A stretch of 64,000 nucleotides of DNA, taken from contig CAZFKZ010000004.1 of the NCBI GenBank assembly GCA_964519035.1, positions 1-64,000 of the forward strand, in the 5' to 3' direction. How positions within the stretch are numbered: the stretch's first letter is position 1; every line of letters starts with the position of its first letter. A model generated the notes under the pieces. That model was not told where the DNA came from, searched no databases, and saw only the letters and a program-made list of their open reading frames with translations. Source of the stretch: CAJJBL01 sp964519035 (lineage in GTDB: Bacteria > Pseudomonadota > Alphaproteobacteria > Puniceispirillales > Marisalimonadaceae). The translations under genes were made by a program, and so were the position numbers. Positions 44,923 through 53,915 of the stretch are shown here, in pieces.

Positions 44923-44940
44923 ATAAACTATTTAGTTTAT
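44923..44940. promoter_or_regulatory. Palindrome upstream of the DHDPS-family gene
   Basis: ATAAACTA-TT-TAGTTTAT is a perfect 18-base inverted repeat about 35 bases before the aldolase ATG, where a promoter would lie. The half-site TAGTTTAT recurs at 45075-45082, 25 bases before the divergent dehydrogenase start. This suggests one regulator for both genes; the 219-bp intergenic region otherwise shows only AT-rich DNA. Confidence 0.4.
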
Positions 44941-45107
44941 TAATAAAACTATCAATACAAATATATCATTAAAACTTTGTTTGATTTGCTTTTATAACTC
45001 ATAATTTTTAGCGTTTTTAATTTACTAAACATATTAAATAAATTAAGTTGATTAATAATATAATTAAAAATTTATAGTTTATATTTTATAATAGTTAGGG
45101 GTTTAAT

Positions 45108-46235
45108 GTGTCTGAAAACATTAAAAAATCTGAAATTCGTGTTAACGTTAAAGATGCAATCGAGCTTATAACAGAGATCTTTAAATCAAAATCTTGCAGT
45201 GATTATGAAGCAAAAACAGTTGCTGAAAGATTATGTGGAGCTAACTTAAAAGGGCATGATAGTCATGGTATTGTTAGAGTTCCAAGGTATGTTGAATGGA
45301 TGGGTGAAGGTAAGGTTTTTGCAAATAAGAAACCTGAACTTGTTATAGATGCGGGTGCCTTAGCCTGTTTAGATGCTAAACAAGGTTTTGGTCAAGTAGC
45401 TGGTGAACACGCAGTTGATGAGGGTATACTTAGAGCAAAAAAATATGGAGTTTCAGTTGTAGGTCTTAGAAATTCTGGTCATCTTGGTAGGATTGGAGAT
45501 TGGGCAGAAAGAGCAGGAGATGCAGGTTTTGTTTCTTTTCATTTCGTAAATGTAAGAGGTAGTCTACTTGTTGCTCCATTCGGTGGGACTGATCGAAGAG
45601 GTAGCACTTCCCCTTTAGCTATTGGAATTCCGTCTAAAGGGCAAGAGCATATAGTTCTAGATATGGCAACATCCACTGTTGCAGAAGGTAAAGTTTTAGT
45701 TGCGCAAAAGGGGGGTAAAAGCTTACCTGAAGGCGCTCTAATTGATAGCTCCGGAAATTTAAGTGCTAATCCAGAAGTGCTCTATGGGAAAGTTAACGAT
45801 GATGAAGTGCCTGATGCTTTAAATGGACCTGGTGCTATTACTGCTTTTGGCCTTCATAAAGGTTCTGGAATAAATTTTATGATGGAAATGTTAGGTGGAG
45901 CTTTGACAGGTTCAGGTGTTTCAGAAGGAATAGATGATAAGGAAACAAGGCTGTTTGCAAATGGTATGTTATCCATATACATATCGGTAGAGAAAATGGT
46001 TGATATTGATTATTTTACTAAAGAAGTAAAATCATATGCTGATTTTGTTAGAGCTTCGCCCCCCGCAGATAAAAATGGTAAAGTACTAATTCCAGGGGAT
46101 AAAGAAATAATGACGAATAAAGATAGATTAGTAAACGGATTGCCAGTTGCGCCTCTAGTTTGGGAAAACATTAGACAAACAGCTGAAAAGTTGAGTATTC
46201 CTAAACTAGATAGATTTAAAAATGCAATTTTATAA
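45108..46235 (+). CDS. Ldh-family (malate/L-lactate/ureidoglycolate-type) NAD(P) dehydrogenase
   Basis: This 375-residue dehydrogenase uses the unusual non-Rossmann YlbC/AllD fold. GHDSHGIVRVPRYVEWM carries the catalytic His region, followed by RNSGHLGRIGDWAERAG and VLDMATSTVAEGKV. The start is GTG at 45108 (MSENIKKSEIR); an ATG two bases earlier is in another frame. It oxidises a 2-hydroxy acid to a 2-oxo acid. The divergent aldolase and shared palindrome suggest the two act in one pathway. A second family member is at 56559-57587. Confidence 0.9.
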   Translation: MSENIKKSEIRVNVKDAIELITEIFKSKSCSDYEAKTVAERLCGANLKGHDSHGIVRVPRYVEWMGEGKVFANKKPELVIDAGALACLDAKQGFGQVAGEHAVDEGILRAKKYGVSVVGLRNSGHLGRIGDWAERAGDAGFVSFHFVNVRGSLLVAPFGGTDRRGSTSPLAIGIPSKGQEHIVLDMATSTVAEGKVLVAQKGGKSLPEGALIDSSGNLSANPEVLYGKVNDDEVPDALNGPGAITAFGLHKGSGINFMMEMLGGALTGSGVSEGIDDKETRLFANGMLSIYISVEKMVDIDYFTKEVKSYADFVRASPPADKNGKVLIPGDKEIMTNKDRLVNGLPVAPLVWENIRQTAEKLSIPKLDRFKNAIL

Positions 46236-46250
46236 TTATATCTTTTTGTT

Positions 46251-46478
46251 ATGAAAAAAATAGAAATATTGAAGTGGTTAGCCACCGCTACTCTTATAAT
46301 TGGAACAGCTGTAAACTCTTATGGATATTATCCTGAAGGACCTTTGATATTAGCTTTAGGTGGATTTATATGGCTGATTGTTTCTATTATGTGGAAAGAA
46401 TGGAGCTTGATTGTGACCAATGTTATTTTGACTATAATGGGTGTAGGAGGTGTAATAATTAAATACTACTTTAATTAA
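46251..46478 (+). CDS. Small membrane protein
   Basis: This 75-residue protein has three hydrophobic segments, about residues 8-24, 30-46 and 52-70 (WLATATLIIGTAVNSYGYYP, LILALGGFIWLIVSIMW, LIVTNVILTIMGVGGVII). It begins 15 bp after the dehydrogenase stop and its stop is 3 bp from the convergent racemase gene. The W-K-E-W turn between the last two helices and the tyrosine-rich loop are distinctive. The function is unknown; association with the dehydrogenase is only positional. Confidence 0.7.
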   Translation: MKKIEILKWLATATLIIGTAVNSYGYYPEGPLILALGGFIWLIVSIMWKEWSLIVTNVILTIMGVGGVIIKYYFN

Positions 46479-46481
46479 TTT

Positions 46482-47228
46482 TTATTTTCTTCTTAAAAAT
46501 TGAGAGAAATAACCATCATAATTCTTATTAGTATTATCATCATTTGATCCTAGTTTATTTACTTTGTAATTTAATTTCAATAACATCTCAATCATAGCTA
46601 CAGCTGCCGAAACTCCCTCAATTATTGGAATTTGAAACTCCTTTTCTAATTCTTGAGTTAACCTCATAATACCTGGGCTGCAAAGAATTATAGCCTCTGC
46701 TTTATCTTCTAGCATTGTTCTTTTTATTTCATTTTTAAGCTTTAATAAGTTTGACTTTGACATAGTTTCTAAATCAAGAACTGGAACTTCTATTGAGTTT
46801 AAAGAAACACATTTATCATTTAAGCCATATTTTATTAGGTTATTCTTAATGGCCTCATTTGATCGTGATATTGGTGTTATTATAGAGAAATTTTTTCCAA
46901 TAATATTAGCAATATAAAAAGAAGCTTCTCCAAGACCTAAAATTAATTTAGATTTAATACTTCTGGCTATATTTATTCCAGGATCTTCAAAACAAGTTAT
47001 TATAAATGCATCAGATGTTTTGTTATTTTCAATTTCTTTAATTAAGTTTGTAACATTAACACTTTCATCATAATATCCATCAAACAAACTATCTTCAATG
47101 GCTTGCTTATTCATCAGAATTTTATTTTGGGATGACACTGTTTTAAATGCAGTAGCTTCGATTTTATTAGTCAATAAATCTGTTTTATAAGGGTTAATAA
47201 TACAAATCTCAAAACTCAAGCTAATCAA
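46482..47228 (-). CDS. Aspartate/glutamate/hydantoin racemase family protein
   Basis: This 248-residue protein resembles the HyuE/AroE-type Asp/Glu racemase superfamily. The first catalytic cysteine is in FIITCFEDPGINIARSI and the second in EAIILCSPGIM, where typical members have GCAGM. Both cysteines of a two-base racemase or decarboxylase are present. Its start overlaps the molybdoenzyme stop by 4 bp (47225-47228), so it is coupled to that gene. Hydantoin or malonate derivatives are possible substrates. Confidence 0.82.
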   Translation of the reverse strand: MISLSFEICIINPYKTDLLTNKIEATAFKTVSSQNKILMNKQAIEDSLFDGYYDESVNVTNLIKEIENNKTSDAFIITCFEDPGINIARSIKSKLILGLGEASFYIANIIGKNFSIITPISRSNEAIKNNLIKYGLNDKCVSLNSIEVPVLDLETMSKSNLLKLKNEIKRTMLEDKAEAIILCSPGIMRLTQELEKEFQIPIIEGVSAAVAMIEMLLKLNYKVNKLGSNDDNTNKNYDGYFSQFLRRK

Positions 47229-49576
47229 CGTTTTTTAGTTGTTATGATTGGTCTTCTAAAGACATTAAGTTCAGGGAGTTCTCCTATAAACTTTTTAATT
47301 TCGACTAATGTTGAATGTGCTGATGGCCCTTGTGAAAGAGAAGAGGTTCCTTGGTCAATTGTAAGCACGTTTGGGTTGCCGTGTATACAAAAACTACCAT
47401 CATCAACAGGGTCATACCATGCACCTACTGGAAGAAAAATTACACCCTTCATAACTTCGCGACTAATTGTAACTCCAGCAAGGCATTTCCCTCTTTTATT
47501 ATAAACTTCAACGACATCTCCATTTTTAAGATTTCTATATAAAGCATCTTGAGGATGAATTTTCAAAGGTTCTCTTCCAGATATTTTGTCTTTTTGACTT
47601 TCAGAACCATTATCTAGTTGACTATGTAGTCTATTTACTGGTTGCCCTGAAATTAGTTGAAGAGGAAAATCTTTTGCTACAGGTGACCCTAACCATTCAT
47701 CTTGTTCAAGCCAAACTGGATGTCCAGGGCAATCCTCATAATTAAAATCAGCAATTGTTTGAGAAAAAATTTCAATTCTACCAGAAGGAGTTGGCAACGC
47801 ATTAGTTATTGGATCTTTTCTAAAGTCTTCCAATAAAATAGTTTGTTGTTTAGGATATAACACTTCTTGGAAACCATTTTTCCAAAATTTGTCAAATTCT
47901 GGCAAATTAAAATTTGCTTCAGTAGCGCTTTCTCGAGCTTGTTCCCATAGATGCCTTAACCATTCATCTGTATTACGGCCTTCAGTAAATTTTTCTTTAA
48001 TATTAAGCTTTTCAGACAGGCCAGAAAAAATCTCATAATCAGATTTAGATTCGCCTATTGGTTCTATTGCTTTGTGCATAGGAGATATTGTTTGATCCCA
48101 ATGTCTAATAGCAATATCATCTCTTTCTAAAGATGTTGACGCAGGTAAAATTATATCAGCATGTCTTGATAGACTATTCCACCAGATTTCATTAACAATA
48201 ATGGTATCAGGCTTTTTAAATGCTTTTGTCAGTTTTTTTAAATCCATTTGATGGTGAAAAGGGTTGCCACCTGCCCAATAGACTAATTTGATATCAGGGT
48301 ATTTATAATTTTCTCCATTATAAGGAAATACATCTCCAGGGTTAAGGAGCATATCTGATATTCTTGCAACTGGTATAAAATCAGAAACTATATTTTTAAA
48401 TTGGTTTAGTGCTGGCCATTTATGATATTGTACTGGGTTTCCTATTCCATTTTCTGCACTATAACCTAGTCCAAAACCTCCTCCAGGAAGTCCAATTTGT
48501 CCCAACATACAAGCTAACACAGTTATCATCCAATGAGGCTGTTCTCCATATTGCTGTCTTTGTAGTGCCCATGCGCCTGTTATCATGGTTCTTTTAGTTG
48601 AAATTTTTTTAGCTAAATTCTGTATAGTACTACTTGGTATTCCAGTTACTTTTGAAGCCCAAAAAGGCGTTTTGGCTTTTCCATCTGATATACCTTTTAA
48701 GTATTGAGTGAACTCTTCATAACCAGTACAGTATTTTTTTATAAATTCTTTGTTTACCATGCTTTCAGTTTCAAGAACAAAAGCAATGGCAAGCATTAAT
48801 GCTGTGTCAGTACCAGGCCTGATTTTAATCCAATCAGCATTAGTTATTATGTCAGCTTCCATTTCCATTGGACTAATATTAATAAATTCAATGCCTTTTT
48901 TACTACAAGCTTTTAAATATTCCTTAGTAGTATGTTTCCCTACACCACCTGAAGTTACTTGAGAGTTTTTGAGTGGCAAGCCTCCAAACATTAATATCAG
49001 TTCTGAATTATCTTTGATATTATTCCAATCTGTGTGGGTATCTAAAAATTTTCTATAAGAGAGACCTATGACATGAGGCATTATTGTTTCACTTGCGGCA
49101 TATGAATAAGTGTTAACTGATTTAGTGTAACCACCATAAGAGTTAAAAAATCTATGAAGTTGGCTTTGCGGGTGATGAAATCTTCCTGATGAACCCCACC
49201 CATATGACCCAGCAAAAAAAGCATTGTTACTATATTTCTTTTTAATCCTCTGCAATTCAAATGCAGAAATTTCAAATGCTTCTTCCCATGTGATAGCTAC
49301 AAAACTATCAATGCCTCTTTTTTCTCTAGACCGTTTGTTAGCTATATTATCCTTGCTAGTAGACATTTCCTTTCGAATTTCTCTAAGGTAACCCTTTCTC
49401 ACATGTGGCACTTTGATTCTTAAGTCATCATCAATGGCATCAATTATACCATTTGCTATCAAAGATGGGTCTTTATCTTTTTCGTAAGGTCGCATTCCAA
49501 CCAATTTATTATCATCAACTTCAGCGTAATAACTACCCCAATGTGCAGAAGTAGGTTTTTTATTTTTAAATGACAT
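47225..49576 (-). CDS. Molybdopterin oxidoreductase, biotin/TMAO/DMSO sulfoxide reductase-like
   Basis: At 783 residues this is a single-subunit MGD enzyme of the DMSO reductase family. SAHWGSYYAEV is the start typical of BisC/TorA/DorA enzymes, with no N-terminal 4Fe-4S cysteines and no twin-arginine signal, implying a cytoplasmic enzyme as in BisC. SYGWGSSGRFHHPQSQLHRF is the expected Ser-ligand region. Family reactions reduce sulfoxides or N-oxides (biotin, methionine, TMAO). The coupled downstream racemase is an unusual partner and could mean a different substrate. Confidence 0.88.
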   Translation of the reverse strand: MSFKNKKPTSAHWGSYYAEVDDNKLVGMRPYEKDKDPSLIANGIIDAIDDDLRIKVPHVRKGYLREIRKEMSTSKDNIANKRSREKRGIDSFVAITWEEAFEISAFELQRIKKKYSNNAFFAGSYGWGSSGRFHHPQSQLHRFFNSYGGYTKSVNTYSYAASETIMPHVIGLSYRKFLDTHTDWNNIKDNSELILMFGGLPLKNSQVTSGGVGKHTTKEYLKACSKKGIEFINISPMEMEADIITNADWIKIRPGTDTALMLAIAFVLETESMVNKEFIKKYCTGYEEFTQYLKGISDGKAKTPFWASKVTGIPSSTIQNLAKKISTKRTMITGAWALQRQQYGEQPHWMITVLACMLGQIGLPGGGFGLGYSAENGIGNPVQYHKWPALNQFKNIVSDFIPVARISDMLLNPGDVFPYNGENYKYPDIKLVYWAGGNPFHHQMDLKKLTKAFKKPDTIIVNEIWWNSLSRHADIILPASTSLERDDIAIRHWDQTISPMHKAIEPIGESKSDYEIFSGLSEKLNIKEKFTEGRNTDEWLRHLWEQARESATEANFNLPEFDKFWKNGFQEVLYPKQQTILLEDFRKDPITNALPTPSGRIEIFSQTIADFNYEDCPGHPVWLEQDEWLGSPVAKDFPLQLISGQPVNRLHSQLDNGSESQKDKISGREPLKIHPQDALYRNLKNGDVVEVYNKRGKCLAGVTISREVMKGVIFLPVGAWYDPVDDGSFCIHGNPNVLTIDQGTSSLSQGPSAHSTLVEIKKFIGELPELNVFRRPIITTKKR

Positions 49577-49616
49577 ATGTACCTCTTATATATTAAAGAT
49601 AGTAGTCTTAAACTAT

Positions 49617-52574
49617 TTAGTAAATTATATTTTTATCAAGAAATCGTGCTACGTGAACAGATTCTCTATTGATACCATCTTTAATCTGACATCTACACGA
49701 TGTTCCATCTGCTATAACCGTAATATCTTCTTTAGTTTTCATTATCGCTGGAAACAGCCTTTCTTTAGCCATTTTCAAAGATATATCATAGGTATTTTTA
49801 TTATAACCAAATGAACCAGCCATACCGCAGCAACTTGTATCAATTGTTTCAACTTTTAAACCTTCTATCATTCCAAGAACACTCTCAATTGGCTTTACTG
49901 CGTCAAATGCTTTTTGATGACAATGTCCATGAAGTAAAACTTTTTTATTCATTTTTTTAAAATTTAATTTGTCACATTGTTTTGATAGAAGTTCTTCAAA
50001 GGTGAAAGAATTATTTTTTAACAAGTTAATGTTAGGGTCATTAATTAATGCTGGTAATTCGTCTCTAAATGATAAAATACAAGATGGTTCAAGTCCGACC
50101 ACTGGAATTCCATCTTTTAAATATGGAAGAAAAGTTTTTAATATAAGCTCACCTTCAGCTTTTGCTTTATCAATCAAACCATTGCTAAGGTATGTTCTAC
50201 CACAACATAGAGGCTTTTTAGACACTTTAGGAGAGGGTAAAAAAGGATAGTAACCTGCAGCTTTTAGAACTTTAATGGCTGATCTTATGTTTTCTGGTTC
50301 AAAATAGCGACTAAACGTATCGACAAACATAATGACAGGCAATTTATTTGAATTTAAAATTATTGAATTAGGTAATTCATCATCTTTAAAGAAATCTTTT
50401 CTCCATTTTGGAAGAGGACGCTTGGATGTAAAGTCTAGAAATATCTCACTTAACTTTGCAACTCCAGGAATTTTATCTCGTAGGTTAAATAAACTAGGTA
50501 TTTTTGATGCAATTTTTGCATAGTCTGGAAGGTAAGCAATTAATTTATCATGTAAGTTTAATCCATACTTTTGAGTTTTAAGATTAGTCAACTCAATTTT
50601 CATTTTTGACATATCCACACCAGTAGGACATTCACGTTTACAAGCTTTACAAGAAACACATAAACTCATTGTATCTGACATATGTTTACTAGTTAAAGCT
50701 TCTTCGCCTAATTGGCCAGATAATGCTAACCTTAAAGTATTAGCTCTACCTCTAGTAGAATCTTTCTCGTCACGAGTAACTCTAAAAGATGGACACATTA
50801 CACCTCCATCCAATTTTCTACAAGAACCATTGTTATTGCACATTTCAATTGCGCCTTGAAAGCCACCAGCTTTTCCTGGCCAATCAGCCCAATTTAGTAT
50901 TGTCGAAATATTTTCTGATGCATAACCTGGAGCATATCTAAATAGATTTCTGCTATCCATTTTGGGAGCATCTATTATTTTGCCAGGGTTGAATATGTTA
51001 TCTGGGTCAAAAGATGTTTTAATAGTTCTAAATATATCGATCATCTTTTTTCCAAACATAACTTCGTTAAATTCAGATCTAACTATTCCGTCACCATGTT
51101 CACCAGAAAACGACCCTTGGAATTTTTTAACTAACTCACTAGCTTCGTTAGCAATATTTCTCATTTTACTTACATCATTTTGCAGTTTCATATTTAAAAC
51201 TGGCCTAACATGTAAACACCCTACTGAAGCATGAGCATACCAAGTGCCTTTTGTCTCATATTTATCGAAGATTTTATTTAACCCGTCTGTATATTCTGCA
51301 AGATCTTTTAATTCGACTGCACAATCTTCTACGAAAGAAACAGGCTTAGCTTCATCTTTCATAGACATCATAATGTTTAATCCAGACTTTCTCATCTCAC
51401 TAACTTTTGCTTGAAGATCATTGTCAATTACATCTACTACACCCCCAAGCTTACTTGACGATCCTTTCCACGTAAAACCTAATTCACCCATCATATCATG
51501 AAGCTTTTTTAGCTGAATATGATTATCATCCATTAACTCTTCAGCAAACTCGACAAGTAATAAAGATTTGGGATTACCTTTTACAACAGCTTCAACTGTA
51601 GGCTTAAACATATCAATTTTTCTAGCAAGACTGAGCATTGTGTCATCAACTAATTCAACTGCAATAGGATTTAATTTAACAATATGCTGAGCAGCATCCA
51701 TTGCTTCATAAAAACTTGGGAAATGACATATTCCCATAATTTTTTGAGAAGGTAAAATAGATAATTTTAATGTTATGGATGATGAATATGCAAGAGTTCC
51801 CTCTGATCCAACCAATAAATGTGAGAGATTAATACCGTCTCCAACTTTACCATTTGGTCTTGAAGACATGGCATCTGGCAAAAGAGCATCAATATTATAT
51901 CCACCAACTCTTCTTAATACTTTGGGAAATTTAGAAAGAATCTCATTTTGATTTTTGTTTGCTAGTTTTAAAAGTTTAGAAATAATTTTAGAACCTGTTT
52001 CATTTGATGAATTTAATTTATCAAGCTCAAGGTTTTCAAAGTTGTAAGTGGATCCGTCATATAATATTCCTTCAACACCTATAACATTATCTCTCATCAT
52101 CCCGTATCGAATAGATCGACCACCACAACTGTTATTTCCTGCCATGCCGCCAATAGTTGCTCTACTGGAAGTTGATACATCTACAGGAAACCATAATCCA
52201 TATGGTTTAAGAAAACGATTTAGTTCATCTAAAACTATACCAGGTTCAACAATGCAAAACATTTTATCTTTATCAAAATGTAAAACTTTGTTTAAATATT
52301 TTGAGTTATCAATAACAATTGCTTCATTAACGGTTTGTCCACACTGTGACGTCCCACCACCTCGTGGTAATAAAGGAATTTTAGTTTCTCTTGCTAAATT
52401 AATAGCTTCGATTATGTCCAATTTTGTTTTTGGTATTAATACTCCATAAGGCATCATTTGATATATTGATGCATCAGTGGAATATCTTCCTCTGGTAAAA
52501 TCATCGTAAAAAACTTCTGAATTAATATTTTTTTTAAATTTTTTTAATAAATCTTTATTAGCACCGTCTGGCAT
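49617..52574 (-). CDS. FAD-linked 2-hydroxyacid dehydrogenase fused to Fe-S/CCG domains (YdiJ-like)
   Basis: At 985 residues this fuses a D-lactate/D-2-hydroxyglutarate-type FAD oxidase to an iron-sulfur part. FAD motifs: LLPRGGGTSQCGQTV and GGMAGNNSCGGRS; substrate domain GEHGDGIVRSEF; FNPGKII closes it. Fe-S sites: CNNNGSC..CPSFR and CVSCKACKRECPTG. Two CCG elements (PLCCGRTYLSNG, TSCCGMAGSFGYN) bind a further centre. It passes electrons from a 2-hydroxy acid to the quinone pool or a ferredoxin. It is divergent from serine-glyoxylate aminotransferase, so glycolate or D-2-hydroxyglutarate are plausible. Confidence 0.9.
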   Translation of the reverse strand: MPDGANKDLLKKFKKNINSEVFYDDFTRGRYSTDASIYQMMPYGVLIPKTKLDIIEAINLARETKIPLLPRGGGTSQCGQTVNEAIVIDNSKYLNKVLHFDKDKMFCIVEPGIVLDELNRFLKPYGLWFPVDVSTSSRATIGGMAGNNSCGGRSIRYGMMRDNVIGVEGILYDGSTYNFENLELDKLNSSNETGSKIISKLLKLANKNQNEILSKFPKVLRRVGGYNIDALLPDAMSSRPNGKVGDGINLSHLLVGSEGTLAYSSSITLKLSILPSQKIMGICHFPSFYEAMDAAQHIVKLNPIAVELVDDTMLSLARKIDMFKPTVEAVVKGNPKSLLLVEFAEELMDDNHIQLKKLHDMMGELGFTWKGSSSKLGGVVDVIDNDLQAKVSEMRKSGLNIMMSMKDEAKPVSFVEDCAVELKDLAEYTDGLNKIFDKYETKGTWYAHASVGCLHVRPVLNMKLQNDVSKMRNIANEASELVKKFQGSFSGEHGDGIVRSEFNEVMFGKKMIDIFRTIKTSFDPDNIFNPGKIIDAPKMDSRNLFRYAPGYASENISTILNWADWPGKAGGFQGAIEMCNNNGSCRKLDGGVMCPSFRVTRDEKDSTRGRANTLRLALSGQLGEEALTSKHMSDTMSLCVSCKACKRECPTGVDMSKMKIELTNLKTQKYGLNLHDKLIAYLPDYAKIASKIPSLFNLRDKIPGVAKLSEIFLDFTSKRPLPKWRKDFFKDDELPNSIILNSNKLPVIMFVDTFSRYFEPENIRSAIKVLKAAGYYPFLPSPKVSKKPLCCGRTYLSNGLIDKAKAEGELILKTFLPYLKDGIPVVGLEPSCILSFRDELPALINDPNINLLKNNSFTFEELLSKQCDKLNFKKMNKKVLLHGHCHQKAFDAVKPIESVLGMIEGLKVETIDTSCCGMAGSFGYNKNTYDISLKMAKERLFPAIMKTKEDITVIADGTSCRCQIKDGINRESVHVARFLDKNIIY

Positions 52575-52701
52575 ATATATGACCTTGAGATTATTTTTAA
52601 TTCGATATGGAAAGTATTTAATTATGAGTGTATATGTAATATAATTATAAAGATAATAATTTCAACAAACCATTAAAACAATAATAAGGATCCTTTTCTA
52701 A

Positions 52702-53880
52702 ATGAATAACCCTAATTACAAGCCAGGAAAACATTTTTTACAACTACCAGGCCCTTCAAATGTTCCAGATAGAATTTTAAGAGCTATGGATTTTCCTACT
52801 ATAGATCACAGAGGCCCAGATTTTAGTTTGTTAGCTCAAGATTGTCTTGAGGGCATGAAAACTATTTTTAAAACTAAAGAAAATGTCATTATATATCCCG
52901 CTTCTGGAACAGGTGCATGGGAAGCAGCTCTTGTAAATATAGTAAATTCTGGAGAATTAGTTTTAATGGTAGAAACAGGGCACTTTGCTTCTCTATGGGA
53001 AAACATGGCAAAAAAATTAGATATTAATTGTGAGTTCCTAAAAACAGATTGGAGAAGAGGTGTCGACCCTCAGGCTATAGAAGACAGATTAAAAAAAGAT
53101 ACAAATAATGAGATTAAAGCTTTATGTGTTGTGCATAATGAAACTTCTACAGGAAGTACATCAAGAATTAGTGAAGTAAGAAAAGCTATTGATAATGCAG
53201 GTCATGATTGCATTTTGATGGTTGATACAATCTCAGGTCTTGGTTCAATGGAATTTAAACATGATGAATGGGGTGTTGATGTAACAATTTCCGGCTCTCA
53301 AAAAGGTTTAATGCTTCCTCCAGGTTTGTCATTTAACGCTGTTTCTGAAAAGGCTTTATCTATATCAAAAAAATCTGGAATGAAAAGATCATATTGGGAT
53401 TGGCAAGATCAAGTTGATTCTAATAAATTAGGATCATTTCCCTATACCCCAGCAACGAACCTACTTTATGGTCTAAAAGAGGCTATTAAAATGCTTCATG
53501 AAGAAGGGCTTGAAAATGTATTTAAACGTCATGATAGACATGCTGAGGCAACCAGAGCTGCAGTTCAAGCCTGGGGTTTAGAAGTTCTGTGTTTAGACGA
53601 TAGAGATTTCTCAAGTGTTTTAACTGCTGTCCTTTTGCCTGAAGGATCTAATGCTGACGCTTTAAGAAAAATTATCTTAGAAAATTTTAATATGTCATTA
53701 GGAAATGGTCTATCTAAACTTGCCGGCAAAGTTTTTAGAATAGGTCATCTTGGAGATTTTAATGATTTAATGTTGATGGGCACTCTCAATGGTGTTGAAA
53801 TGGGTCTGTCTCTTGCAGGAATCCCTTTTCAAAAAGGCGGATCACAAACTGCGATGCAAACCCTATTAGACAATAAATAA
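52702..53880 (+). CDS. Serine-glyoxylate aminotransferase (class V)
   Basis: This 392-residue PLP enzyme has FLQLPGPSNVPDRILRAM at the N-terminus, YPASGTGAWEAALVN (phosphate loop) and TISGSQKGLMLPPGLSF with the PLP lysine. Family members convert serine plus glyoxylate to hydroxypyruvate plus glycine, as in the serine cycle, or use alanine as amino donor. It is read away from the FAD/Fe-S dehydrogenase, with 127 bp between starts, and is followed by malonyl-CoA decarboxylase. The context fits handling of glyoxylate. Confidence 0.92.
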   Translation: MNNPNYKPGKHFLQLPGPSNVPDRILRAMDFPTIDHRGPDFSLLAQDCLEGMKTIFKTKENVIIYPASGTGAWEAALVNIVNSGELVLMVETGHFASLWENMAKKLDINCEFLKTDWRRGVDPQAIEDRLKKDTNNEIKALCVVHNETSTGSTSRISEVRKAIDNAGHDCILMVDTISGLGSMEFKHDEWGVDVTISGSQKGLMLPPGLSFNAVSEKALSISKKSGMKRSYWDWQDQVDSNKLGSFPYTPATNLLYGLKEAIKMLHEEGLENVFKRHDRHAEATRAAVQAWGLEVLCLDDRDFSSVLTAVLLPEGSNADALRKIILENFNMSLGNGLSKLAGKVFRIGHLGDFNDLMLMGTLNGVEMGLSLAGIPFQKGGSQTAMQTLLDNK

Positions 53881-53915
53881 TTCTAATAAGAAAATTTGAA
53901 TAAAGGTGTATTTAG

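Noticed and set aside
43989..44924. Matching LRDEF stretches at the extended N-terminus and the C-terminus of the DHDPS-family protein
   Set aside because: The N-terminal stretch lies before the preferred ATG and is probably untranslated; the match is short and likely coincidental.
50962..52449. Several plus-strand frames (90-133 codons) opposite the FAD/Fe-S dehydrogenase
   Set aside because: They mirror the coding strand of a well-conserved enzyme, and none has a family motif.
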